Shown here: positions 7,767-15,654 of the stretch, in pieces
Numbering within the stretch: position 1 is the first letter of the stretch
Layout of the letters: each line of letters opens with the position of its first letter
Assembly: GCA_964632305.1 (NCBI GenBank)
Contig: CAZWBR010000021.1
Coordinates: forward strand, 1-64,000
Origin: CAZWBR01 sp964632305
GTDB taxonomy: Bacteria > Bacteroidota > Bacteroidia > Bacteroidales > Prolixibacteraceae
Length of the DNA: 64,000 bases
Reading direction: 5' to 3'
The notes under the pieces: generated by a model
What the model was told of the DNA's origin: nothing
Databases searched by the model: none
Seen by the model: the letters and a program-made list of their open reading frames with translations, nothing else
Made by a program: the position numbers and the translations under genes

Positions 7767-8921
7767 TTAAAGCTCATAATCAGGCAATGCGTTAACTGCT
7801 TGCTTTTTCAAATCATCCACCACATGAAGATAAACCTCCGTTGTTTTGGTTGATGTGTGTCCAAGAATGCTGCTAACGGTCTTTACGTCCGGTCGGGCCG
7901 GACTGGTCAATAAGTTAACGGCAAGGCTGTGTCTGGCACAATGCCAAGTGATATGTTTATTTACCCCTGCCTTTTTTACCAGATTACTAATTGTTTTGGT
8001 TGCCCATTTCCTGCCGGGTAAGTCAAAAACAAGGCTGTCTGAGGGTCCAATTTCACCTATCAGTTTAAGGGCTGTTTGGTTAAGATCAACAATGACAGGC
8101 TTTCCGGTTTTTTGCTGCTCTATCTTTATCTGAGCCATTGAAAGGTCAATATTTGAATAGCGAAGCGCCTTAACATCAACAAACCTCAACCCGGTACAGA
8201 GGCAAAACAAAAAGGCCTTTTTTATTTCCGGGCGTGTGCTGTTTGTCTTTGCAATCAGTTGTATTTCCTCATTGGTTAATATTTGCTTTCTCAATCCAGT
8301 AGGCTTTTTGCAGATCAATTCCATATCTCCAGGCTCCCTTTTTTGAGCCGGACTTTTAGTGATAATGTTTTTGGCCACTGCATGATTGAGGATCTTTTTA
8401 AACCGGCTGAAATAAGAACTAGCACCTTCGCCGGTGTGATTCTCTTGCAAATAATCAATAAGTTTTACAACCATTGGCCTATCTATTTGCACGAATTTTA
8501 GTGTTTCAGGCATCAGGGATGGATATTCGTCTTTGATGAATCGTTTGAAATCATTTACCGCTCCTTTAATCATGTGGATGTCCTTCTTTGGGTAAACATC
8601 TATGTAGTTTTGAGCGAACTCGAAGAAAAGGACTTTTTGCCTTGTGGCTGGGATGTAGTTAAACGAAAGGTCATTCAATTCCTTTTCTCTGTCAGTTCTG
8701 ATCCTGTTAGCCAGTTCCAAATTTGCTTTATTCTGCTCCTTATCAATCGGGTTCCTGGCTTTGGGGTTTAAGTACAGCTTTAAGAATTCATATGAACGTT
8801 GACCGTCTCTGTAAATGTCCAAATAGAGTGAAAGATTGCCATTTGCTAACTCCTTTTCTCGGAGAGTCACATTATTCTTTCTTACGCTCTGCTTCCTTCT
8901 ATTTTTGATCCTTTCATTCAT
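7767..8921 (-). CDS. tyrosine recombinase / phage integrase
   Basis: A 384-residue site-specific recombinase, counted from the ATG at 8921, which has AGGAG at good spacing. An in-frame ATG at 9023 would add an unlikely hydrophobic, Cys-rich leader. The N-terminal part (about 15-90) looks like the arm-binding domain, residues 95-190 like the SAM-like core-binding domain, and 210-380 like the catalytic domain. The catalytic set is complete: Arg246 (CTGLRF), a Lys near 271, His327/Arg330 (HCAR), His355 (LGHTS) and the nucleophile Tyr364 (EVYLHV). It lies about 200 bases from a tRNA-Val 3' half that serves as the likely attachment site, so it is probably the integrase of this element. Confidence 0.93.
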   Translation of the reverse strand: MNERIKNRRKQSVRKNNVTLREKELANGNLSLYLDIYRDGQRSYEFLKLYLNPKARNPIDKEQNKANLELANRIRTDREKELNDLSFNYIPATRQKVLFFEFAQNYIDVYPKKDIHMIKGAVNDFKRFIKDEYPSLMPETLKFVQIDRPMVVKLIDYLQENHTGEGASSYFSRFKKILNHAVAKNIITKSPAQKREPGDMELICKKPTGLRKQILTNEEIQLIAKTNSTRPEIKKAFLFCLCTGLRFVDVKALRYSNIDLSMAQIKIEQQKTGKPVIVDLNQTALKLIGEIGPSDSLVFDLPGRKWATKTISNLVKKAGVNKHITWHCARHSLAVNLLTSPARPDVKTVSSILGHTSTKTTEVYLHVVDDLKKQAVNALPDYEL

Positions 8922-9116
8922 AAGCATTCTCCTTTTTGGTTGTTTCCTGCAAATGTAACGACAAAAAACGAATACTTTTTTATTCGAGTAACAAAATAGT
9001 AACAAACAAACAATAAAAAACACCCATAAAAAAGAAAAAATGATTTATCAAAAACAGTGCATAACCCATATTTTCAGGCTATTTAATTTTCTGTTGTTTG
9101 GTTGTTTTTTGCTTGT

Positions 9117-9168
9117 GCATTACCTTGACAGGGTAGGGGTCACTGGTTCGAATCCAGTACAACCCACA
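9117..9168 (+). repeat. attachment site: 3' half of a tRNA-Val(GAC) gene (copy 1)
   Basis: Positions 9120-9166 fold as tRNA residues 27-73: anticodon stem TTACC/GGTAG with loop TTGACAG (anticodon GAC), 5-base variable loop, T-stem ACTGG/CCAGT with loop TTCGAAT, and acceptor strand ACAACCC plus A. The 5' half (acceptor GGGTTGT and D-arm) is absent upstream. A tRNA 3' end next to a tyrosine recombinase is the usual mark of an att site. The crossover would lie in or near the anticodon region. An intact tRNA-Val is predicted at the other end of the element, outside the window. Confidence 0.75.
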
Positions 9169-9200
9169 AAAAGCAGTAACAGGAGATGTTGCTGCTTTTC
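9169..9200 (+). terminator. intrinsic terminator after tRNA fragment copy 1
   Basis: AAAAGCAGTAAC and GTTGCTGCTTTT form a 12-base-pair stem with one G-T pair around a 7-base loop, followed by CTTTTTT. It is the original terminator of the tRNA gene and is repeated after the other two copies. Confidence 0.75.
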
Positions 9201-9220
9201 TTTTTTATTTCAGGTTTGGA

Positions 9221-9287
9221 GCATTACCTTCACCGGGAAGGGGGCTATGTCCCGGTTCCTATCGGGACGAATCCAGTACAATCCACA
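9221..9287 (+). repeat. decayed tRNA 3'-half copy 2 with an inserted hairpin
   Basis: This segment starts GCATTACCTT like copy 1 and ends CGAATCCAGTACAATCCACA. The anticodon loop now reads TTCACCG, and the T-arm is split by extra bases making the hairpin GTCCCG/CGGGAC (9249-9268). It is followed by the same kind of hairpin terminator (GCAGTA/TACTGC, about 9293-9317). It lies 52 bases after copy 1 and cannot fold into a functional tRNA arm set. Confidence 0.65.
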
Positions 9288-9321
9288 AAAACGCAGTAAC
9301 AGATTATGCTACTGCTTTTTT
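9288..9321 (+). terminator. terminator-like hairpin after tRNA fragment copy 2
   Basis: GCAGTA and TACTGC pair across a short loop and are followed by six T residues. It is a diverged form of the terminator found after copies 1 and 3. Confidence 0.55.
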
Positions 9322-9452
9322 GCTTAATACGATGCCTATGTTTTATACCTATGTGATCAAAAAGAATAGGTGTACTTTTCCCGATCCTGTTGAGCTTACA
9401 AATAACATGTAAACAATTATTACCTACTGGATCTTCAAAAGAATAAAAGTAT

Positions 9453-9460
9453 TATATTTG
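9453..9460 (+). promoter_or_regulatory. predicted promoter -7 element of the ATPase gene
   Basis: TATATTTG matches the Bacteroidota -7 consensus TAnnTTTG and lies 54 bases before the ATPase start codon. Transcription would start near 9467, at the left edge of the dyad described next. No good -33 TTTG at the usual spacing was identified. Confidence 0.55.
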
Positions 9461-9467
9461 CTTTATC

Positions 9468-9496
9468 GCAATACACATTACAGTAATGCATATTGC
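9468..9496 (+). promoter_or_regulatory. 29-base dyad at the ATPase transcription start
   Basis: A palindrome centred on 9482: the inner arms are CATTAC/GTAATG around a single A, and the outer arms are GCAATA/TATTGC. Twelve of 14 positions on each side are complementary. It covers the predicted start of transcription and ends 18 bases before the ATG. It could be a repressor operator or a 5'-UTR hairpin; the sequence alone does not tell which. Confidence 0.6.
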
Positions 9497-9514
9497 AATA
9501 AATAAAATTGCGCT

Positions 9515-10831
9515 ATGAAATTTTACAACCGGGAAAAAGAACTGGAGTTTCTAACATCGATCAGGGAGCGCTCAGCAACTGAGGCTCAAATGACTGTTGT
9601 AGTGGGACGTCGTCGTATCGGAAAGACAACTCTTTTAAAGAAAGCAATCGAAAATGAAGACACCGCGCTTTATTTGTTTGTGACCCGTAAAAGCGAAATT
9701 TTAATTTGTGAAGAGTTTAAAGAAGAGATAGAACGGAAGTTGCAGGTTAAACTGTTTGGATCGTTCACCCGGTTTAAAGACCTGTTCCAATACCTGATGG
9801 ATCTATCGGCAATGAGAAACTTTTCGCTGATTATCGACGAATTCCAGGAATTCTATACCGTAAACCCTTCCGTTTACAGTGAAATGCAAAACATCTGGGA
9901 CAGTTATAAGAACCGAAGCCGGATTAACCTGATTGTCTGCGGATCGATATATTCTCTGATGAAGAATATTTTCGAGAATTCAAAGGAACCGCTTTTTGCC
10001 AGGGCCACTGAACGCATTCACCTGAAACCTTTTCATGTGGATACCCTTAAAGAGATATTGGCTGACAATTATCCCAAATACAAACCGGAGGATTTACTGG
10101 CGTTTTACGTTTTCACCGGAGGGGTTGCCAAGTATGTAGAACTCTTGATCAGCAAAAAAGCATTTACACTGGGAAGAATGCTGGACGAAGTGTTCCGTGA
10201 AAACTCATTGTTTATTGATGAAGGACGCAATGTACTGATTGAAGAATTCGGGAAGGATTATTCAACCTATTTTTCAATTCTTTCGCTTATAGCATCCTCC
10301 AAAACATCCCGTTCTGAAATTGAATCGATTCTCGAAATAAGTATTGGAGGATACCTTGAAAGGCTGGAAAATGATTTCAACCTGATCCGAAAGGTACGAC
10401 CAATGTATTCCAAGCCCGGAGGACGAAATATCAAATATGAGATTGTCGATAACTTTCTGAACTTCTGGTTCCGCTTCATCTATAAATACCAGAGCGCAGT
10501 TGAAATAGAAAACTTTGGTTACCTGCGCAACATTGTGGAACGCGATTACCCGACTTACAGCGGTAAGATACTGGAACGCTATTTTACGGAAAAACTGGTA
10601 AACCTTCAGCAGTATTCGGCTATCGGGACCTGGTGGGAAAAAGGCAATCGAAATGAACTGGATATTGTAGCCGTGGACGATTTTCACAAGACTGTTCTAT
10701 TTGCAGAGGTAAAGCGCAGGAAGGAAAATATCAGCATGACCGTGTTGCAGGAAAAGGCCGGAAACCTGCTTCAATCTCAGTTAAAAGGATATACTGCGGA
10801 ATATGTGGGATTCTCCATGGAAGATATGTAA
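9515..10831 (+). CDS. AAA ATPase with DUF234-type nuclease-like C-terminus
   Basis: A 438-residue protein of the archaeal-type ATPase/DUF234 group. It begins FYNREKELEFL, has Walker A GRRRIGKTT at 31-39, Walker B LIIDEF at 105-110, an LIVCGS sensor strand near 138-143 and a winged-helix-like middle. The C-terminal part carries a PD-(D/E)XK-like pattern: an upstream Glu (GKILERYF), NELDIV and FAEVKRR. Such proteins are common in Bacteroidota and archaea, often scattered and mobile, with no settled role; DNA-directed NTPase or defence-like roles have been suggested. It stands alone between two tRNA-end repeats, with its own promoter, which suggests acquired cargo. Confidence 0.85.
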   Translation: MKFYNREKELEFLTSIRERSATEAQMTVVVGRRRIGKTTLLKKAIENEDTALYLFVTRKSEILICEEFKEEIERKLQVKLFGSFTRFKDLFQYLMDLSAMRNFSLIIDEFQEFYTVNPSVYSEMQNIWDSYKNRSRINLIVCGSIYSLMKNIFENSKEPLFARATERIHLKPFHVDTLKEILADNYPKYKPEDLLAFYVFTGGVAKYVELLISKKAFTLGRMLDEVFRENSLFIDEGRNVLIEEFGKDYSTYFSILSLIASSKTSRSEIESILEISIGGYLERLENDFNLIRKVRPMYSKPGGRNIKYEIVDNFLNFWFRFIYKYQSAVEIENFGYLRNIVERDYPTYSGKILERYFTEKLVNLQQYSAIGTWWEKGNRNELDIVAVDDFHKTVLFAEVKRRKENISMTVLQEKAGNLLQSQLKGYTAEYVGFSMEDM

Positions 10832-10990
10832 TTTTTTCGGAATTGATCCTTGGCCGGATACCAGCAGTGGTTCATTTTCCCATCTGAAAATGAGAAAAAA
10901 GAGATGAGATTGCACCATGCCTGGAAACTTTCTCAATACCTACATAGTGAATTAATACTCTGTATTATATTCAGATACAACTCTCTGCAA

Positions 10991-11022
10991 GAACTGGCTC
11001 GAATCAGGCACAACCCACAAAA
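10991..11022 (+). repeat. decayed tRNA 3'-end copy 3
   Basis: GAACTGGCTCGAATC followed by ACAACCCACAA matches the T-arm and acceptor end of copy 1, with a broken T-stem (ACTGG against CAGGC). The anticodon arm is no longer recognisable upstream. A perfect copy of the terminator hairpin follows. The rest of 10832-11158 has no convincing gene. Confidence 0.6.
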
Positions 11023-11025
11023 TGA

Positions 11026-11056
11026 AAAAGCAGTAACCAATAAAGTTACTGCTTTT
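11026..11056 (+). terminator. terminator after tRNA fragment copy 3
   Basis: AAAAGCAGTAAC and GTTACTGCTTTT form a perfect 12-base-pair stem around a 7-base loop, followed by C and T residues. It would also end transcription of the ATPase gene. Confidence 0.8.
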
Positions 11057-11158
11057 CTTTTTATCATCACTTCGGGACGGGACAGAACGATAAACCAGGC
11101 GACCACCCTCCCATTTATTTATCAAGCGTCAAGACGTTAGATCATCTCTCCTACGCCC

Positions 11159-12169
11159 TCACGGGGCATATTTCGATTGGTTCAGGATCGTTTGAGGATC
11201 CTTCTCCGTCATCAACCCGGCCAAAGTCACTTCGGGATGGTTTTTCATATATTTCCTGACAATCTGCCATCCCAACCAAACGCCCGTTCGCCCGGGCGAT
11301 TCAGAGGAAAATGCGGAGGTAAACGGCGCCGGATTGATAAACCGAAGGATGGTCATCCGGTCGTTCGTATAAAGCACCTTTTTTTCGATCAGGTAGGTCC
11401 ACATGGCCTCCTCATGATCCCTGCACCATTCAATCTTATCGGTTGTATATCCGATCTTCAGTTCATCACGATCATCAGGGAAGACCGCATCCAGAAAATA
11501 CATCAATTTCCCCTGATAGATCATGTTGGACAGAAGATTATCCTGATCACCGTTCATCTCAAATTCCGATAGGCCCCAGGCAAACAGCGCATCAAACGGA
11601 ATCTTTTCAGGATTCATATTTTTCCGTTTATACTCGGGGTAAGCCAGCATCGTGTAAAACCGGCAATCCTGTCCGAGGTAATTGTCGAGGCTGATACCCA
11701 AGCCCCCCGGCATCATGATCATCGCCTGGTTAAACCCTGAGATATAGGTAAAGACGCGGGGAACCTCCTTTTCGGGGAAATGATATCTGTAATAACGAAA
11801 GGCTTTCTGAAGTTTCACTTCCAATGAGGAGAGATCGGTAAACAGCGAATCACTGGCCCCCTTGGCGGCCCTGATGGTTGAATCGGAGAGAAAAGTCTGA
11901 AGATAATCGGGATAAAGCGGATCGTGCGGATCGCCCAGCGCAATTACATTCTCGTTGTAGGCCCTGAAAAAATCGCCGTATATGGAATTCAACCAGTAAA
12001 GGAGCTCTTCCTGGTTATCCGGCTTTACCTTAAAGAGATCCTGATCCAATCGTTCAACCTTCAGGTCCACCTCAACACCCGACAAATCAACCTTTAACGG
12101 ATTATGGTGACATCCTGCAAAGAGAAGAAAAACTACCAAAATAATTATGATTTTTCTTACCCGAACCAT
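11159..12169 (-). CDS. gldB: gliding-motility-type lipoprotein GldB
   Basis: Counted from ATG 12169 it is a 336-residue lipoprotein: MVRVRKIIIILVVFLLFAGC gives a basic start, hydrophobic core and lipobox Cys. In-frame ATGs at 12196 and 12214 would place the signal internally. The mature part has the GldB pattern (ERLDQDLF, IYGDFFRAY, TYISGFNQ, MMPGGLGISLDNYLG, FDALFAWGLSEFEM, GRTGVWLGWQIVRKYM). In gliding flavobacteria GldB is needed for motility and SprB-type adhesin display, but homologues occur in many non-gliders, so motility cannot be inferred. Its closeness to nadE is a conserved Bacteroidota arrangement. Confidence 0.85.
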   Translation of the reverse strand: MVRVRKIIIILVVFLLFAGCHHNPLKVDLSGVEVDLKVERLDQDLFKVKPDNQEELLYWLNSIYGDFFRAYNENVIALGDPHDPLYPDYLQTFLSDSTIRAAKGASDSLFTDLSSLEVKLQKAFRYYRYHFPEKEVPRVFTYISGFNQAMIMMPGGLGISLDNYLGQDCRFYTMLAYPEYKRKNMNPEKIPFDALFAWGLSEFEMNGDQDNLLSNMIYQGKLMYFLDAVFPDDRDELKIGYTTDKIEWCRDHEEAMWTYLIEKKVLYTNDRMTILRFINPAPFTSAFSSESPGRTGVWLGWQIVRKYMKNHPEVTLAGLMTEKDPQTILNQSKYAP

Positions 12170-12326
12170 CTTGTTATTATTTAGCTTAAGATCCATCAAT
12201 GCAGCACTCGCCACAGCTTTCGGACTCTTTTGAAGTGCGATGATGAAATTTGACTATTTTTGTCATTTCGATGCGGTAAAAATATTAAAATGACTTGAAT
12301 TAACAGGTCTTCTTAGATTAGCAGTT

Positions 12327-12986
12327 ATGAAAAAATTTGCTTTTGTTATACTTGCCTTGCTATTGACCTTCAGCATAAAGGCCCAAAGGTCATTCAACGC
12401 CTCCTTCATTGCCAGCCCCCAGATCTCCTGGATCTCCTCCGATTCAAAAGAGGTGAACAGCTCCGGTAGCCGGATAGGTTTTGGATACGGAGTGGAAGGC
12501 GATTTCTTTTTAGGCTCTGAAAATTACGCGATCAACACCGGGATCACCGTGAGCTCAACCGGGGGATCGCTGGTATACCAGCCCGGCGAGGCTTTCCGTT
12601 TCGGGGGGAAAATGCTGCCATCGGGCACCAAAGTCGAATATAACCTGAAAAACCTTGAGATCCCGCTGGCACTGAAAATGCGTACCCGTGATTTCAACCG
12701 CACCAGGTTCTTTGCACAGTTTGGCTTCACCAACTGGCTGAACATTAAAACCAAAGTCTCGACCAGCGATCACACTTTCGATAAAGAGAGCGTCTCCGAC
12801 GAAATACGATTCTTCAATATCGGGTTAAACGTTGGAGGAGGTATTGAATATGACCTTGGCGGGAATAACTATCTCTCGGGAGGGCTGGTCTTCTCCAACG
12901 GATTTACTGACGCCACCTCCAACAAGGCTATCCACGACGATGCAGCCATGAGGGTCCTCCGTTTCCGGTTAGGCTTCGTCTTTTAG
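12327..12986 (+). CDS. outer-membrane beta-barrel protein
   Basis: A 219-residue protein with a signal peptide (MKKFAFVILALLLTFSIKAQ, cleavage after about residue 19). The rest consists of amphipathic beta strands alternating with turns (IGFGYGVEGDFFLGS, NLEIPLALKMRT, RFFAQFGFTNWLNI, FFNIGLNVGGGIEYDL) and a C-terminal strand ending in Phe (RVLRFRLGFVF), typical of eight-stranded PorT/OmpW-like barrels. It is divergent from gldB and precedes nadE. Ligand or partner unknown. Confidence 0.75.
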   Translation: MKKFAFVILALLLTFSIKAQRSFNASFIASPQISWISSDSKEVNSSGSRIGFGYGVEGDFFLGSENYAINTGITVSSTGGSLVYQPGEAFRFGGKMLPSGTKVEYNLKNLEIPLALKMRTRDFNRTRFFAQFGFTNWLNIKTKVSTSDHTFDKESVSDEIRFFNIGLNVGGGIEYDLGGNNYLSGGLVFSNGFTDATSNKAIHDDAAMRVLRFRLGFVF

Positions 12987-13092
12987 CCGCCTGACCGCCC
13001 AAATCAACAGCTAAAAGAAACGAACCGTTCCCCGGGCATCCCGTTGGTCACGAACAACATAAACAACGATTCAGTTTTAAAACAGCATAGTC

Positions 13093-14745
13093 ATGAAAAT
13101 TGCACTTGCACAGTTAAACTACCATATCGGAAATTTTGCCGACAACACTGAGCGAATCATCGCCGCGATCGATAAAGCCAAATCGGGCAACGCCGACTTA
13201 GTCGTCTTCTCCGAATTGGCCGTATGCGGGTACTACCCCAACGATCTTCTCGAACGGTCCGAATTTATCGACCGCTGTCTTTCGGCAATCAACGAGATCG
13301 CTGGTCATTGCACCAACATAGCCGCATTAATCGGGGGACCAAGTATTAATACCAGTCCGAACGGGAAGATGCTCTTCAACTCGGCTTATTTTCTCAATAA
13401 CGGGAAAATCGAGAGCATTCATTCCAAATCATTGCTGCCCACTTACGATGTTTTTGACGAATACCGTCATTTCGAACCCAACCGCGAATTCAACCTGATT
13501 GAATATAAGGGACAACGAATCGCCGTGACCATTTGCGAAGACCTGTGGTATAACCAACCTGTCTTCAGCGCTTTCGGACGCGAAAACCTTTATTCCACCT
13601 GTCCGATGGCCGAATATTGCCAACAAAATCCCGACCTGGTCATCAACCTCTCCGCTTCACCTTTTTCCTATAACCAGGAAAAGCTCCGTAAACAGATCCT
13701 GCTCGACAACGCGATCAACTACGCCATGCCCATCCTCTATGTGAACCAGGTTGGCGCCCAGACCGAGCTGATCTTCGACGGAGGCTCCCTCTTTATCGAC
13801 CGGACCGGACAAGTGATAAAAGAGTTGGCCTATTTTGAAGAAGACTTTGCCATTATCGATACCGACAACGCCCTTCCCGATCAGAATGCAACTGAAGAAA
13901 AGGACTCTATCGAAAAGATACATGATGCACTGGTTCTGGGCATCCGCGACTATTTTCATAAATCGGGCTTTAAAAGCGCCACGCTGGGCCTCTCTGGAGG
14001 GATCGATTCCGCCGTCACCGTCGTGCTGGCGGCAGAAGCTTTGGGCGCCCAAAATGTCAGGGTACTGCTGATGCCCTCCAAATATTCGTCCGACCACTCG
14101 GTCGATGATGCCGTTACGCTGGCTGAAAACCTGGGAATCAGGCACGACCTGGTGAGGATTAACGAAGTGGTCGACGCCTTCGACCATACCCTCGCCCCCC
14201 TCTTTGCCGGGTTAAATCACGACCTCACCGAAGAGAATATCCAGGCCCGCATCCGCGGGACATTGCTGATGGCCCTCTCCAATAAATTCGGGCATATCCT
14301 GCTGAACACCTCCAACAAGAGCGAAGCGGCAGTCGGGTATGGAACCCTTTACGGGGACATGAACGGCGGCCTTTCCGTACTGGGCGATGTTTACAAGACC
14401 GACGTGTTTAAACTCGCGTGGTTCATTAACCGCGAAAAAGAGATTATTCCCGTGAACACGATCATCAAACCACCGTCGGCCGAACTGCGACCCGACCAGA
14501 AAGACTCCGACTCCCTCCCCGATTACGACCTGCTCGATGCCATCCTTTTTCAATATATCGAACTGGCCAAAAGTCCGAAGGAAATCATTGCCGCCGGCTT
14601 CGATGAGGCCACCGTCCATCGCTCCGTTCTTATGGTCAACCGAAACGAGTATAAACGTTTCCAGGCCCCGCCAATGCTCAGGATCTCGTCGAAAGCTTTC
14701 GGTTTTGGCCGAAAAATGCCCCTGGTAGCCAAATATGCACTATAA
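13093..14745 (+). CDS. nadE: glutamine-dependent NAD+ synthase
   Basis: A 550-residue two-domain enzyme. Residues 1-265 or so are a nitrilase-type glutaminase domain with the triad Glu41 (FSELAVCGY), Lys112 (HSKSLLPTYDVF) and Cys148 (TICEDLW). Residues 270-550 are the synthetase domain with the ATP-pyrophosphatase loop SGGIDS at 301-306 and NKSEAAVGYGTLYGD. It makes NAD+ from deamido-NAD+, ATP and glutamine in the cytoplasm, the last step of NAD synthesis. Length and motifs are normal. Confidence 0.95.
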   Translation: MKIALAQLNYHIGNFADNTERIIAAIDKAKSGNADLVVFSELAVCGYYPNDLLERSEFIDRCLSAINEIAGHCTNIAALIGGPSINTSPNGKMLFNSAYFLNNGKIESIHSKSLLPTYDVFDEYRHFEPNREFNLIEYKGQRIAVTICEDLWYNQPVFSAFGRENLYSTCPMAEYCQQNPDLVINLSASPFSYNQEKLRKQILLDNAINYAMPILYVNQVGAQTELIFDGGSLFIDRTGQVIKELAYFEEDFAIIDTDNALPDQNATEEKDSIEKIHDALVLGIRDYFHKSGFKSATLGLSGGIDSAVTVVLAAEALGAQNVRVLLMPSKYSSDHSVDDAVTLAENLGIRHDLVRINEVVDAFDHTLAPLFAGLNHDLTEENIQARIRGTLLMALSNKFGHILLNTSNKSEAAVGYGTLYGDMNGGLSVLGDVYKTDVFKLAWFINREKEIIPVNTIIKPPSAELRPDQKDSDSLPDYDLLDAILFQYIELAKSPKEIIAAGFDEATVHRSVLMVNRNEYKRFQAPPMLRISSKAFGFGRKMPLVAKYAL

Positions 14746-14782
14746 CTCCCCGAAAATGACACAATTCATGCAGCCGATTAGT

Positions 14783-14811
14783 TTTGAAATTGGATAAAAT
14801 TTTTAATTTTG
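14783..14811 (+). promoter_or_regulatory. predicted promoter of the Crp/Fnr gene
   Basis: TTTG at 14783-14786 and TAATTTTG at 14804-14811 are separated by 17 bases, close to the Bacteroidota consensus. The start codon follows 29 bases downstream. Confidence 0.55.
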
Positions 14812-14840
14812 ATGTTTTATAGCATAAAATCTATTGAACC

Positions 14841-15539
14841 ATGTCCGAAAGTGCAGACTTTCAAATTCAGTTTACGGGAGAGAATTGCATCTTTAATCTG
14901 TTGACCCCCGAAGAACAGGAGATACTGGATAAGAGCCTTATCGTGACCCGTTACCGGAAAAACGATTTCATTTACATGGAAGGTGAAGAACCGATTGGAA
15001 TGCAATACCTGAAGTCGGGGAAAGTTAAGCTGATCAAAGCAGGGATCGGGGGCCGCGAACAAATTATACGTATGATCACCGAAAACGGGCTGATCGGTTA
15101 CCGTTCGCTGATCGCCGGCGAGACCCACAATGGCACGGCCGTGGCGATCGATGACTCCGAAATCGTCACCATCCCGTCAGACATCCTCTACAATGTATTG
15201 CTGCGCAACTACGATTTTTCGCTGGCCCTCCTGAGAGACTTAGCCACCGAACTGGGTTTTTCGAACTACCGCACCGTTAGTCTCACGCAAAAACATATCC
15301 GTGGCCGCCTGGCCGAATCACTGATCCTGCTGAAGGAAAAATACGGGTTCGAACACGACAACAAGACCCTGCGGGTTTACCTTTCCCGTGAAGACCTGGC
15401 CAATCTCTCGAATATGACCTCTTCCAACGCGATCAGGACCCTGTCGATCTTTGCCGGTGAAAAGGTGATCGCCATGGATGGCCGGAAAATCAAAATCCTC
15501 GATCTCGCCCAACTGGAGAAAATCAGCAAGCAGGGTTGA
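14841..15539 (+). CDS. Crp/Fnr-family transcriptional regulator
   Basis: A 232-residue regulator. Residues 20-140 form a cyclic-nucleotide-binding-like beta-roll (FIYMEGEEPIGMQYLKSGKV, RMITENGLIGYRSLIAGE). A long dimer helix follows, then a winged helix at about 155-225 with YLSREDLANLSNMTSSNAIR as the recognition element. There are no clustered Cys for an Fe-S cluster as in Fnr. The effector is unknown. It is transcribed alone, with its own promoter, and converges on the biotin-carrier gene. Confidence 0.88.
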   Translation: MSESADFQIQFTGENCIFNLLTPEEQEILDKSLIVTRYRKNDFIYMEGEEPIGMQYLKSGKVKLIKAGIGGREQIIRMITENGLIGYRSLIAGETHNGTAVAIDDSEIVTIPSDILYNVLLRNYDFSLALLRDLATELGFSNYRTVSLTQKHIRGRLAESLILLKEKYGFEHDNKTLRVYLSREDLANLSNMTSSNAIRTLSIFAGEKVIAMDGRKIKILDLAQLEKISKQG

Positions 15540-15654
15540 GAACTTCATCATAGTTCGAATCTTGCGAATCCTCTTAACCCGGTATCGTATCCGGGTTGAA
15601 TAATCCTTTAACCATAGCGTTTCCGCCTGTTCCCCATATTTTATTTCCATCCGG

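Noticed and set aside
8922..9023. Longer N-terminus for the integrase
   Set aside because: The added residues are hydrophobic and Cys-rich, unlike the family; the ATG at 8921 has a good ribosome site.
9088..9168. Intact tRNA-Val gene
   Set aside because: No acceptor 5' strand or D-arm exists upstream; only residues 27-73 are preserved.
10850..11140. Open frame of 96 codons after the ATPase gene
   Set aside because: It runs through the third tRNA-end repeat and its terminator hairpin, so it is not expected to code.
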